Shown: positions 28,876-38,900 of the stretch, piece after piece
Layout: each line of letters starts with the position of its first letter
How positions within the stretch are numbered: position 1 is the stretch's first letter
Assembly (NCBI GenBank): GCA_938003765.1
Contig: CALKYE010000254.1
Coordinates: 43,362-107,361 of the forward strand
Reading direction: 5' to 3'
Length of the DNA stretch: 64,000 nt
Origin: an uncultured Planctomycetia bacterium
Lineage (GTDB): Bacteria > Planctomycetota > UBA1135 > GCA-002686595
The notes under the pieces: generated by a model
What the model saw: the letters and a program-made list of their open reading frames with translations, nothing else
Told to the model about the DNA's origin: nothing
Database searches by the model: none
Position numbers and translations under genes: made by a program

Positions 28876-30705
28876 ATGGCATTCGAGCGGATCTTGGTGG
28901 CGGCAATCGCGGCGTGGACTCTGTCGGCGTGCGGTGGTGGGGGCGGAGGCGGAGGAGGCAGCGCACCCGCTGCGCCTGCGAACCTCGCCGCCAACATCAA
29001 CGGCGCGGTGATCGAACTCACCTGGGACGGCTCGGTCGGCGCCCAGAGCTACCGCATCTACTACGACCTCGAACCCGGCGTCTCGCGCGCGGCGTTCGCG
29101 TTGGTGACGGAGGTCGCCCACGACAACCAGTCCGCCGTGCAGGGCGTCGACCTGACGACGGGCCCCTCGTTCCGCGGCTTCTTCGCCATCACGGCGGTGG
29201 GCGGCGGCGGCGACGAGAGCGCGCTCACGGGTGAGGTGGCGGCCGACACGGGTCTGAGCCTCGCGGCCGACACGCTGTACTCGCATCAGTGGCACCTGCA
29301 CAACGTCGGCCAAGGCGGCGGCACCCCCGGCGAGGACGTGCGCATCGAGCAGGCCTGGGCCGCAGGCGTCGACGGAACCGACGTGCGCATCGCGGTGGTC
29401 GACGACGGCCTCGAGATCGGGCACGAGGACCTGTTCTTCAACTGCCCGCCAGGCGAGTCGCACAACTACACCAACGGCTCGAAGGACCCGACCGGCGGCG
29501 CGCACGGAACGTCGTGCGCGGGCGTCGCGGCGGCTGTCGGCGGCAACGATCTGGGGGTCGTAGGCGCCGCGCCCGAGGCCTTCCTCGTGGGCTACAACCT
29601 GCTGCAGAACTTCACCAGCTCGAACGAAGCGAACTCGATGACGCGAGACGCTGCGAAGAACTGGATCAGCAGCAACTCGTGGGGCGCGCCGGACGGGCTG
29701 GGCGTCCCGCAGCCGTCGAGCTCGAACTGGCGCACGGCGGTCGAGACGGGCCTCGCGAACGGCCGCAACGGTCTGGGGCTGGTGTACCTCTGGGCGGCCG
29801 GCAACGGCGCGACCACGGGCGGCGCCGGACCGGGCGACAACTCCAACCTCGACGGCCGCGCGAACTTCTACGGCGTGATCGCGGTGGGCGCGGTGGGGGA
29901 CGACGGCGTGAAGGCGGACTACTCCGAGAACGGCGCGAACCTGCTCGTGTGCGCGCCGTCGATGGGTCGCGCCAACCACGGCATCAGCACGGTCGATCGC
30001 TCCGACGGCGCCGGCTACAACGACGGCGCGCAGGCGGGCGACTTCCCCGACGCCAACTACACCAACACGTTCAACGGCACGTCGTCCGCGACGCCGCTCG
30101 TGGCGGGCGTTGCGGCCTTGATGCTCGAGGCGAACCCCGCGCTGACTTGGCGCGACGCGCGGCTGGTGCTGGCGCAGAGCACGCGCATCAACCACCCCGG
30201 CGACGTCGGTTGGTTCGTGAACGGCGCGGGCCACTTGTTCAACCACAAGTACGGCTTCGGCGTCGTCGACGCGCAGGCGGCGGTGACGTTGGCCCAGGGC
30301 TGGACCAACGTCGGGCCGATGCTCACGCACACCAGCTCGACGGCTGCGGTGAACACGCCCATCCCCGACGCCGATCCGATCACCGGCGTCTCGGACACGA
30401 TCTCGATCGCCGGCTCGGGCATCAACTTCATCGAGCACGTCGAGATCCTGTTCGACGCGGACGACCACACTTACGTCGGAGACCTGCTGATCTTCCTCGA
30501 GTCGCCCACGGGCTCGATCAGTCTGCTCTCGGAGCCTCACAACATCTCGGGCGGCAACGTGCCCTACGACGGCTGGGTGTTCGGCAGCGTGCAGCACATG
30601 GACGAGCCCGCCGACGGCGATTGGACTCTCACCGTGCGCGACACGCTCCCCGGCGACACCGGAACCTTCAAGTCGTGGCGCCTGCGCTTCCGCGGCCGTT
30701 CCTGA
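28876..30705 (+). CDS. Kexin-like subtilase (S8) lipoprotein with FnIII-like and P domains
   Basis: 609 residues. Signal MAFERILVAAIAAWTLSAC ends in a lipobox (LSAC), followed by a poly-Gly linker, so the enzyme is probably membrane-anchored. Residues about 33-120 look like a fibronectin-III-type domain, not a subtilase propeptide. The S8 catalytic domain has Asp176 (VVDDG), His210 (HGTSCAG), oxyanion Asn310 (AAGNG) and Ser403 (NGTSSATP). The DDG and 'HGTSCAG' forms are those of the kexin/proprotein convertase branch. The last ~130 residues form a P/proprotein-convertase beta-sandwich ('YVGDLLIFLESPTGS', 'DGDWTLTVRDTLPGDTGTFKSW'). The gene 45 bases downstream encodes a propeptide-like lipoprotein. 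Confidence 0.9.
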   Translation: MAFERILVAAIAAWTLSACGGGGGGGGGSAPAAPANLAANINGAVIELTWDGSVGAQSYRIYYDLEPGVSRAAFALVTEVAHDNQSAVQGVDLTTGPSFRGFFAITAVGGGGDESALTGEVAADTGLSLAADTLYSHQWHLHNVGQGGGTPGEDVRIEQAWAAGVDGTDVRIAVVDDGLEIGHEDLFFNCPPGESHNYTNGSKDPTGGAHGTSCAGVAAAVGGNDLGVVGAAPEAFLVGYNLLQNFTSSNEANSMTRDAAKNWISSNSWGAPDGLGVPQPSSSNWRTAVETGLANGRNGLGLVYLWAAGNGATTGGAGPGDNSNLDGRANFYGVIAVGAVGDDGVKADYSENGANLLVCAPSMGRANHGISTVDRSDGAGYNDGAQAGDFPDANYTNTFNGTSSATPLVAGVAALMLEANPALTWRDARLVLAQSTRINHPGDVGWFVNGAGHLFNHKYGFGVVDAQAAVTLAQGWTNVGPMLTHTSSTAAVNTPIPDADPITGVSDTISIAGSGINFIEHVEILFDADDHTYVGDLLIFLESPTGSISLLSEPHNISGGNVPYDGWVFGSVQHMDEPADGDWTLTVRDTLPGDTGTFKSWRLRFRGRS

Positions 30706-30749
30706 TCCGCTCCGCACACGTCTTCGACGCCGCCAACGAAAGAACCAAC

Positions 30750-31466
30750 ATGAAGCTCTCCGTCCTCACCTTGTCGCTCGCGCTGCTGGCCGCTTGCGCC
30801 GCCGACGATGCGCCGCAAACGGTGTCCGCCGACTCGAGCGCGACCCCTTCGACGAACTCCAGCGCGCCCGCGACGGGCGGCCGCACCGTTCAGGCCCAGG
30901 CTCAGGAGGCCACCACCTTGGGTGACAAGTCCCGGCGCGCCCCCAACGACCTGACGCGCGCGCTCACGTACTTCGACGGCGAGTCGGAGCGCACCGTGTG
31001 GATCTCGAACGAACTCGTCGCCGAGATCGGACCCACCGAAGAAGGGCGCGCGCGAGTGCTGCAGTTCGACAGCACGGCCGAGCAAGCGCTCCAACCGCAG
31101 GCCGGCGTGCGACTGTGGCGGCTGCGCGCGTTGCAGAGCGCCGACGAAGCCTCGCGCACGCTCACTCGCGATGAGTTGCGCTTCTCGCCCGTCGTGCACG
31201 AGACCGCATCGAGCGCTTCGCCGCGCGGAGCGTTGCCGGGCGGAGCAGTCGCGACCTTCCCGGCCGACTGGGACCGCGCGCGCATCGACGCGTGGCTCGC
31301 CAAGCACGGCACGAGCATCGTCGAGCCTGCGGTGCTCGAAGCGAACATGTTCCTCGTCGCGTCCGCGCCCGGGCTGGCGTCGATCGAGCTCGCCACTCGT
31401 CTCCACGCCACCGGCGAGATCGTCTCCTGCACGCCGAACTTCTGGCGCGAGGTCGTCACGCGCTGA
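30750..31466 (+). CDS. Lipoprotein resembling a detached subtilase propeptide
   Basis: 238 residues from ATG 30750. Signal MKLSVLTLSLALLAAC (lipobox LAAC) is followed by a low-complexity Ser/Thr/Pro linker to about 60. The folded part, about 65-238, resembles the N-terminal pro-region of bacterial kexin-like subtilases: an opening strand 'LTYFDGESERTVWISNELVAEIG', 'RLWRLRALQSADEASRTL', 'FSPVVHE', and a closing half 'RIDAWLAKHGTSIVEPAVLEANMFLVASAPGLASIELATRLHATGEIVSCTPNFWREV', where such pro-regions typically end '...ALxxANxLxExGxVxxAxPNFxRE'. The preceding protease lacks this domain. I infer a foldase/inhibitor acting in trans, both partners being lipid-anchored. Confidence 0.65.
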   Translation: MKLSVLTLSLALLAACAADDAPQTVSADSSATPSTNSSAPATGGRTVQAQAQEATTLGDKSRRAPNDLTRALTYFDGESERTVWISNELVAEIGPTEEGRARVLQFDSTAEQALQPQAGVRLWRLRALQSADEASRTLTRDELRFSPVVHETASSASPRGALPGGAVATFPADWDRARIDAWLAKHGTSIVEPAVLEANMFLVASAPGLASIELATRLHATGEIVSCTPNFWREVVTR

Positions 31467-31533
31467 GCGTCGCGCCGCCGCGTTGCGGTTGAGAAAAAAG
31501 CCGGGCGGGGGTTGCCGACCGGAGCGCCTTCAT

Positions 31534-31564
31534 CTACCACGGTAGTTACAAGCTACCAAGGTAG
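31534..31564. promoter_or_regulatory. Two CTAC-N4-GTAG palindromes, candidate BlaI-type operators
   Basis: CTAC-CACG-GTAG (31534-31545) and CTAC-CAAG-GTAG (31553-31564) lie 19 bases apart centre to centre, roughly two helical turns, 29 bases before the GTG start of the TPR gene. Both right halves extend to GTAGTT. The same element precedes the BlaI-type gene at 39402. Known BlaI/MecI operators have a TACTAC/GTAGTA-type dyad, which this resembles. Confidence 0.65.
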
Positions 31565-31592
31565 TTGAACGCGTCCTCCGGAGGCCCTCGCC

Positions 31593-34500
31593 GTGCTCCC
31601 GCCCCGCTTCCAAACCCCGCTTTTCTCGCTGATTCTGGCCGTTTGTGGCGCGCTGCCCGCGCCGGGCCTCGCCGCGCAGGAGTCCGCCGACGAGCGCTAC
31701 TCCTTCCTCGTCGGCCTGTGCGACGAGCGCGAATGGCGCCTGGCTGAACGCGAGGCGCGCGCCTTCCTCGAGGAGTTCCCGCGCCACGCCAAGGCCGACC
31801 TCGCGCGCTACCGACTCGCCACCGCGTTGTTCGAGCTGGGCGAGCGCCAGGCCGCGCGCGATGTGTACGCGCAACTCGAGCGGCGCGCGGAGTTCGAGTT
31901 CCGCGCCGAGGTCCTGTTCCGCCTGGGCCAGTGCGAGCTGAGCCTGGGTCGTGCTGCGCAAGCCATTGCGGCCTTCGAGCGCGTGCGCGCGCTCACGTCG
32001 CACTACCTCGCGCCGGCGGCCGAGTTCTTCCTCGCCGAAGCGCGCTTCGCCGCGGGCGAGTTCGCAGCGGCGGACGAGGGCTATGCGCGCGTGCTCGGCT
32101 CGTCCGCGGCGGGCGAGTACGAACGCGAAGCGCGCTACGGTCAGTGCTGGTGCGCGTTCCGCTTGTCGCGCAACGAGCAGGCGCTCGAGCGCATCGCGCA
32201 GTACCTCCAACGCTACGCGCAGCACGACAGCGCTCTGGAGTTGCGCTACGTCGAGGGCGAGATCCACCTGGCCGCGCAGCGCCCGCGCGAAGCGCTCGCG
32301 TCGTTCACGGCGGTGCGCTCGGGTCCGTTCGCGCAGCGCGCGCTGCGAGGCCGCGCCTTCGCGAGCTCCGCTCTCGGCGATCATGCTGCGGCGGCGCGCC
32401 TGTTCGGCGAGTTGCTCGAGCAGGCGCCGCAGGGTGAGTTCGCGGCCGAGGCCGGTCTGCAGCGCGGCATCCAACTGCTCCTCGCCGGGGATGCTCGCAG
32501 CGCCGCGCAGGCGTTGGACTCGCGCGCCAACGACCCCGAGTCGTGGTACTGGCTCGCGCGGGCCCGTTCGGAGAGCGGTGATCGTTCCGGCGCGCTCGAT
32601 GCGCTCGAAGCGGCGTTGGCCGCCAAGCCGAAGGGTGAGCTGCTCGAGCGGCTCAGCGTGTTGCGCGGCGACGTGCTGAGCGCGCTCGGACGCACGGACG
32701 ACGCGGCCAAGGCCTACTCGGCGGCTCGCAGCGACTACGCGTTGCACGCGGCGGCGATCACGGCCTTCAACGCAGGCAAGCTCGACGACGCTGCGCGGAC
32801 GGCGCGAGCGCTGCTGGAGCAGTTCCCGCAGAGCACGTTCGCCGCGCCGATGCGCGTCGTGTGCGGCGAGGAAGCGCTCGCTCGCAAGGACTACGGCGCG
32901 GCCGCGCGCGAGTTCGACGCAGCGGCCGGCGACGAGAGCGCGCAAGACGCGACGCGGGCGCGAGCCTCGTTGCGTGGCGCGTGGTGCGCGCTGCTCGCGG
33001 GGGACGCGGAAGGGGCGCTCGAGCGTTCGCAGCGCACCGCACGACAGTTCGCCGACGGCGTCGAGGCGCAGGAGGCGCGCTTCGTGCTCGCGCGCGCGGC
33101 GGACAAGCTCGGCCGCAGCGAACTCGCGATCGAGGCGTGGAGCGACTACGTGCGCGCGCAGCCGCGCGGTGAGCACGCCGCCGAAGCTCTCGCGGGGCTC
33201 GCGCGCGTCGACCGCGAACGTTCGGCGCAGTGGAGCGCGCGCCTCGCGGAGCAGTTCCCCGACTCGCAGGCGGTGGTGGGGGCGTTGCTCGAGCTCGCCG
33301 AGCGCGAGGCGAGCGAAGGGCGCGTCGCGCGCGCGCTCGAGCTGTACCGCGACGTGCTCCAGCGTTGGCCTGAGCATCCGCGGGCGGGCGAGGCGCGCTA
33401 CGCACTCGCATGGCGCCTCTTCGAAGCCGGCGAGTTCAACGCGGCCGCCGACGAGTTGGAGCTCCTCGCGCAGGTCGACGGACTCGACCCCGCCGTCGCG
33501 AGTTCGGCCGCAGAGCTCGCCGTGTGGGCCTCCAGTCGCGCCGGCGATCGCGACGGCGCCGTGGCCGCCTACCAGCGCTACCGTCGACTCGGCGCCGAGC
33601 CGCGCAAGCTGCTCGGTGCGGCCCGACTGGCTGGCGCGGCTCTCGCCGACGCCGGTCGACCGCAGGAGGCTCGAGCGCTGTTCGACGAGTTGCTCGGCCG
33701 AGCGCGCGGCGATCGCGCCGTGCAGGCGGAAGTGCTGCTCGAGAGCGCGTGGATCGCGCTCGACGCCAAGGACGTCGACGAAGCCGAAGCAGCGCTGCGC
33801 ACGGCGCTCAAGTTCGGCCCCGCGCCCGCCGCGCGACCGGCGCTCGCTCAAGCGCTGTTCTTCGCGGGCGAGTTGCGCTTCGACGCGGGCGAGTTCGATC
33901 AGGCGCGCGCCTTGTACGAGCTCGCGCTCCCTGGGGCCGCCGCGGACGTCGCTGCGCAAGCGCTCTACAAGCTCGGCTTCGCGCACCTTCGCACGGAACG
34001 GCTCGACGACGCGGCGCTCGCGTTTGCGCGCGTCGCGAGCGAGCACCCCGAGCACGAGCTGGCCGGCGAGACGCGCTACCTCAGCGCGAACTGCCGCTTC
34101 CGCCAGGGCCGCTTCGAGGAGTGCGCGCAACTGCTTTCGAGCTTCGTGCGCGAGTCTCCGCGCCACGCTTGCGCGCCCAAGGCTCTGCTCGAGCTGGGCG
34201 TGGCCTGCGGCGAGCTCGGGCGCTGGAGCGAGTGCCAAGCCGCGTTGAGCGAGCTCGCGCGCCGCAACGCGAAGGACATCGACGTCGCGCACGCGGACCT
34301 GTGGCGTGCTCGCGCCGCTCGCGAGCGCGGCGACGTGCGCGGAGCGCGCGCGAGCCTCGAACGAGTGCTCGCCGCCGACAAGGGACTGCACGCCGCGCGC
34401 GCGCGGATCGAGCTGGGTCGCCTCGACTCCGACGCGGGCGAACACGAGGACGCGCTAGCGCAGTTCCTCAAGGTCGCGCTGCTCTACGAGGGCGGCGACG

Positions 34501-34658
34501 TCGTTCCACAGGCGTTGTTCCTCGCCGCCGGCTCGCTCGAGGCCCTCGAGCGCTTCGACAAGGCCCGCGCGCGCTACGCCGAGGTCGTCGAGAAGCACTC
34601 GGGTTCGCCGTACGCCGCGCGCGCTCGCGAGCGACTCGAAGCGCTCGCAGGCAAGTAG
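31593..34658 (+). CDS. Large exported TPR-repeat protein, first gene of the TPR-ExbB-ExbD operon
   Basis: 1021 residues. GTG start at 31593 with GGAGG (31580-31584) eight bases upstream. Signal peptide about 1-28 ('LPAPGLAAQ'). The whole mature protein is helical tandem repeats of about 34-38 residues: 'ARYRLATALFELGERQAARDVYAQLERRAEFEFRAEVLFRLGQCELSLGRAAQAIAAFERV', 'AEFFLAEARFAAGEFAAADEGYARVL' and many more, very rich in Ala, Glu, Arg and Leu. This resembles the periplasmic TPR proteins (YbgF/CpoB-like, outer-membrane assembly BamD-like) that accompany Tol systems. It probably acts as a periplasmic scaffold for the ExbB/ExbD and cyclase-like proteins that follow. It is preceded by two BlaI-type operator candidates. 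Confidence 0.85.
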   Translation: MLPPRFQTPLFSLILAVCGALPAPGLAAQESADERYSFLVGLCDEREWRLAEREARAFLEEFPRHAKADLARYRLATALFELGERQAARDVYAQLERRAEFEFRAEVLFRLGQCELSLGRAAQAIAAFERVRALTSHYLAPAAEFFLAEARFAAGEFAAADEGYARVLGSSAAGEYEREARYGQCWCAFRLSRNEQALERIAQYLQRYAQHDSALELRYVEGEIHLAAQRPREALASFTAVRSGPFAQRALRGRAFASSALGDHAAAARLFGELLEQAPQGEFAAEAGLQRGIQLLLAGDARSAAQALDSRANDPESWYWLARARSESGDRSGALDALEAALAAKPKGELLERLSVLRGDVLSALGRTDDAAKAYSAARSDYALHAAAITAFNAGKLDDAARTARALLEQFPQSTFAAPMRVVCGEEALARKDYGAAAREFDAAAGDESAQDATRARASLRGAWCALLAGDAEGALERSQRTARQFADGVEAQEARFVLARAADKLGRSELAIEAWSDYVRAQPRGEHAAEALAGLARVDRERSAQWSARLAEQFPDSQAVVGALLELAEREASEGRVARALELYRDVLQRWPEHPRAGEARYALAWRLFEAGEFNAAADELELLAQVDGLDPAVASSAAELAVWASSRAGDRDGAVAAYQRYRRLGAEPRKLLGAARLAGAALADAGRPQEARALFDELLGRARGDRAVQAEVLLESAWIALDAKDVDEAEAALRTALKFGPAPAARPALAQALFFAGELRFDAGEFDQARALYELALPGAAADVAAQALYKLGFAHLRTERLDDAALAFARVASEHPEHELAGETRYLSANCRFRQGRFEECAQLLSSFVRESPRHACAPKALLELGVACGELGRWSECQAALSELARRNAKDIDVAHADLWRARAARERGDVRGARASLERVLAADKGLHAARARIELGRLDSDAGEHEDALAQFLKVALLYEGGDVVPQALFLAAGSLEALERFDKARARYAEVVEKHSGSPYAARARERLEALAGK

Positions 34659-34761
34659 CCATTCCATCGCAACGCGCGGCGCGCGCCTGCGCCGTGCGAA
34701 GTCCACTCACTCCTGTCCGTCTCCAGCACGAGGCCGTACTGGCCGCCTCGCCGAGGTTCGC

Positions 34762-35493
34762 ATGTTGTTCGCACCGCAAGACACGCCGCCGCGTCCGATC
34801 GCTCAACTCGACAGCGTCTTCGAAATGGTCGTCGCCGGTGGTCCGGTGATGATTCCGCTAGCGCTGTGCTCGCTCGTCGCGCTCACCTGCGCGTTCGAGC
34901 GCGCTCTGCGCCTGCGCGCGCGCTCGCTCGGGATCGCCGAGCTCGAACGCGAACTTTTGCCCGCGCTCGCCTCGGGCGGCGCGACGGCCGGGCTCGCGCT
35001 GCTCGAGCGCCACTCGACTCCCGCGGCGCGCGTGCTGCGCGCGGGTCTGAGCCGCTGGGACGCGCCGTACCTCGAGCGCGAGAAGGAGCTCGAAGAGGCG
35101 GGCCTGCGCGAGGTGCGCGGTCTGTCCGCCAACCTCAAGCCGCTGGTCTACGTCGCGATGCTCGCGCCGCTGCTGGGCTTCCTCGGCACCGTCTACGGAA
35201 TGATCGTGGCCTTCTCGACGGTGGCGTTGAGCGAAGGCCTCGGCCGCCCCGAACTCCTCGCGGCCGGCATCAGCCAGGCGCTGGTGACGACGGCCGCGGG
35301 TCTGACGATCGCGGTGCCGACGCAGGTCCTCTACTACTGGCTGAAGTCGCGTGTCGAGCGCTTCGCACGCAACGTCGAGGAGCTGTGGGAACGCTCCGCG
35401 CGCACGCTCCGCTCCGGAGTCACGCCGCCGCCCGCGACACCGAGCGCTCCTCCCGTCGCAGAGCCTCTCTCGAGCGCCGCGCAACCTGCCTAG
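34762..35493 (+). CDS. ExbB/TolQ/MotA-family proton channel protein
   Basis: 243 residues. Three transmembrane helices are evident: about 24-44 ('VAGGPVMIPLALCSLVALTCA'), about 130-150 ('LVYVAMLAPLLGFLGTVYGMI') and about 166-190 ('AAGISQALVTTAAGLTIAVPTQVLYYW'). The 'LAPLLGFLGTVYGMI' and 'ISQALVTTAAGLTIAVP' blocks are the family's conserved pore-lining segments. With the ExbD protein nine bases downstream it would form an inner-membrane motor driven by proton motive force. The Pro/Ala-rich C-terminal tail is of no clear function. Confidence 0.94.
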   Translation: MLFAPQDTPPRPIAQLDSVFEMVVAGGPVMIPLALCSLVALTCAFERALRLRARSLGIAELERELLPALASGGATAGLALLERHSTPAARVLRAGLSRWDAPYLEREKELEEAGLREVRGLSANLKPLVYVAMLAPLLGFLGTVYGMIVAFSTVALSEGLGRPELLAAGISQALVTTAAGLTIAVPTQVLYYWLKSRVERFARNVEELWERSARTLRSGVTPPPATPSAPPVAEPLSSAAQPA

Positions 35494-35502
35494 GAGCCTC
35501 CC

Positions 35503-35916
35503 ATGCACTTGCGCGACGAAGAGCCGCTCGACGAGCAGGCCCTCAACCTGACTTCGATGACCGACCTGGTCTTCCTGCTGCTCGTGTTCTTCCTGTGCGC
35601 GACGACGTTCCTCGATCCCGAGCGCGCGTTGCGGCTGGAGCTGCCCGCTGCGCAGAGCGCCGAACGTCGCGATGTCCCGCTCGAGGAGCTCGTGATCAAC
35701 GTCTCCCGCGACGGAGTCCTCACCCTCGCCGGGCGTTCGATCGATCGCCCCGCGCTCGAGCGCGAGCTGCGGGCCGCGTTCGCGCGCGATCCGCAGACGC
35801 CCGTGACGATCCGCGGCGATCGCCTCGCGACGCACGAGAACATCGTCTCCGTGATGGACGTCTGCGGGCAGGCGGGGCTCTCGAACCTGGCTGTCGGAAC
35901 GCTCGAAGGCTCGTAG
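35503..35916 (+). CDS. ExbD/TolR family protein
   Basis: 137 residues with AGGAG just before the ATG. One N-terminal transmembrane helix (about 21-38, 'DLVFLLLVFFLCATTFLD') is preceded by 'LNLTSMTDLVFLLLVFF'. Asp21 at the start of the helix is the conserved protonatable residue of ExbD/TolR. The periplasmic domain (about 45-137) shows the expected pattern with 'ELVINVSRDGVLTLAGR' and 'VTIRGDRLATHENIVSVMDVCGQAGLSNLAVGT'. It works with the upstream ExbB-like channel. The partner moved by the motor is probably the next gene's product rather than a conventional TonB. Confidence 0.94.
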   Translation: MHLRDEEPLDEQALNLTSMTDLVFLLLVFFLCATTFLDPERALRLELPAAQSAERRDVPLEELVINVSRDGVLTLAGRSIDRPALERELRAAFARDPQTPVTIRGDRLATHENIVSVMDVCGQAGLSNLAVGTLEGS

Positions 35917-35926
35917 GAGATCCGCC

Positions 35927-38900
35927 GTGCTCACCGCCGCCTCGCGCAAGAACGTCGTGATCGCCATGGCGCTCGCGGGCGCCGCCTTGCTCGCCTTCAA
36001 CCGCTGGGTGCTGCCGGCGTTGTTCGACCTGCGGCCGATCCGCGACGGCGCCGGCGTGTACGCGCGCGACGACGCACGCCTGCGGTTGGCGGTGTGGGAG
36101 TCGCCGCGCCCGATGGCCGGCGAGCTCGACACACAGGCTCGCGAGTCGCACGCGCGCACGTCGCCCGACGGCCGCTGGATCGTCTACAGCGTCGGCGAAC
36201 TCGGCGGCGACTGTGAGCTCTACCTCGCGGAGCTCGTCGGCGGCGTCCCCGGCGCTCCGCGCGCGCTCGCCGAGTTGAACAGCGCGGCGGACGAGCTCTC
36301 GCCCGCGTGGAGCGACGACGCGCTGTACTTCTGCTCCGATCGCGCGAACGGCGCGGGCGGGTTCGATCTCTACCGCGCGGCGTGGGACGGCGTTTCGTTC
36401 GGCGCCGTCGAAGCTCTGGCGGAACTCAACGGCCCCGCGAACGAGTGCGATCCCGCGCCCGCCGCCGGATTCCTGGTGTTCGCGAGCGATCGCGACGGCG
36501 CGGGCTTCGACTTGTACTCGGCGCCGACGGGCGGCCGCGCGGAGAAGCTCGAACGGCTCTCGAGCGCCGCGCACGAGCGCGATCCGTTCGTCACCCCCGA
36601 CGGACGCGCGTTGTACTTCGCGAGCAACCGCGCGCGCGGCGGCGAGGACTTCGACCTCCTGCGCAGCTTCTTCGACCTCGGCGAGTGGCTCGCGCCCGAG
36701 CGCATCGCCGGACTGGATTCACGCGCCTGCGAACGCGCGCCCTCGACCTCGCACGACGGCCTCACGCTGCACTTTGCGCGCGCGGGCGACCCCTCGGCCG
36801 AGCTGCTCGTGTCGCGATCGATCGAGCTCTTCCGCGGCGCCGCGCCGGCGCGGGGATGGGCTGACCTGTGGCTGATGGCAGCGCTCCTGCTGCTGGCTTT
36901 GGTCGCCGCGCTGTCCAAGCGCTGGGAGGAGCTCGACCTTCTCTACAAGTGCGCGCTGGCGAGCGTCATCGCGCACTTGCTCGTGCTCTTGCTGTTGCGC
37001 GAGCTGCACCCCGACGCGGAGGCCTGGGACAAAGGACCTCCGCCGCAGCAGCGGATCCGCGTGCGGCTCGAAGCGCCGCGCGAGCGCGGCATCGTCGAAC
37101 GTGCGGGCCGGCTCGACAGCGAGCGCGTGGCGCGCAACGAGGCCGAGCAGCCGCAGCGCGCAGAGTTCCAAGCGCCCGCGGATGAGCAGCTCTCGAGCGC
37201 TGCTGCGCCGCTCGCGATGGAGTCTGCGCCGATCGCATCGGCGCCGCAGCCGCAGGCGGCCGAGCTGGAACGCTCCGAGAGCGCGGACGCGGCGCGAACG
37301 CCGCCGGTCGAGTTGCCGAGCGAGGCGCGCGCGCGACGTGCAGCGTTGGCCGCTCGCGAAGAGGCGCCGCAGCCCTCTGCATCGCGCGCAGAACGCGGTG
37401 AGGTTGCGACACCGGGGCCCTCGCTCGCGTTGGTCGCGCCTCGCGCTGAGGATGACAGCGCTCCAGCCGCATCGGCGCTCACGCGTCAGGCGCCGGAACG
37501 AACCGACGAGCGTCTGCCCGCCGCGCAATCTGGCGCTCCGCTCGAGCGCTCGATCGACGCCGGTGCGCTCGCGGCCGGCCCGCAGGTCGAGTTGCCCGCC
37601 GAATCGCCGGCGCGCAGCTCCGCGCTCGAGCCTGACGCTCCGCTGTCCGCGCCGCGCTCGTTCGAACGCGAGCGTGCGCCCGCAGAGAGCGCGCGTGGCG
37701 CGTCCGCACCCGAGCGAGTCGAGGTCGCGCGCGCCGCTGATGCGTCGGAGACGAGCGGCCCCGCGAATCACGCGCCGTTGGAGCGCGCTGCGGCGCCGCA
37801 GCTTGCTCCCGAGCGCGCATCCGCGTTCGCCTCGGCCGCTGGCGAGCCGCTCTCGCGCGACGCAGCCGATGCGGCGGGGCCCGAGCTCGCGCTTCCTCGC
37901 GAGTCGCGCCAGCTCAGCTCGCTCGCCGCGTCGCCCGCGAACGAAGCTCCTGCGCCGCGCGCGCTCGCGCCGCAGCGCCGGGCGTCTCCCGACGACTCCG
38001 GCCCGAGTGCGCCGATCGCCGCCGCTGCGCCGACGGACGAGCCTCTCGAGAGCTCCGCGCCCGCGCTGCAGCCTCTCGAAGCCGCGCCGCGCGCAGCAGC
38101 GCTCGACACACCACCGGCGCCTCGACCGCTCGACGACACGCCGTACCGCTCGCGCTTCGGAACCGAGAAGGAGATCGCGCTGCGCGAGCACGGCGGCACC
38201 GAGGAGACCGAGCGCGCGGTGGCGAACGGTCTGCGCTACCTCGCCAGTCGCCAGCGCCGCGACGGCTCGTGGGGCTCGCCCAACGATGCGCATGCGAAGT
38301 ACCGCGACGTGCGCGTGGGCAAGAGCGGATTGGCGCTGCTCGCGTTCCTCGGGGCCGGGCACACGCCGGGTTCGAGCGGCGAGTACGCCCGAGTGAGCGA
38401 CGCGGCCGTGCAGTGGCTGCTGGCTGTTCAGGATGCCGACACCGGGCACTTCGGCGACTGCGAGGCCTACGGCCACGGCATCGCGACCTACGCGCTGGCC
38501 GAGTGCTACGCGCTGACGCGCGACGCGCGACTCGGCGACGCGGTGCGGCGCGCGGTCGAGCGCATCCTCTCGCAGCAGATCACGCGCGGCGACGCGCGTT
38601 CGATCGGCGGCTGGAGCTACTTCTATCCCGATGGCGCGATCTTCGATCGCTGGCCGCGCGCTTCGATCGCAGCCTGGCAAGTGATGGCGCTCGAGTCCGC
38701 GCGACTGGGCGGCATCGAGGTTCCCGACGAAGCGTTCGAGCGCGCGCGCGAGTTCCTGCGCGGCTCGTGGGACGCCGAACTCGGCCGCTTCCGCTACAGC
38801 CACGATCCGCAGCGCCTGCGCTCGGGCTACGCGACCTTGCCGGGCTCGACACCGGCGGCGCTGTTCGCGCTGTCGCTGCTCGGCGAGGATCTCGCGGCCA

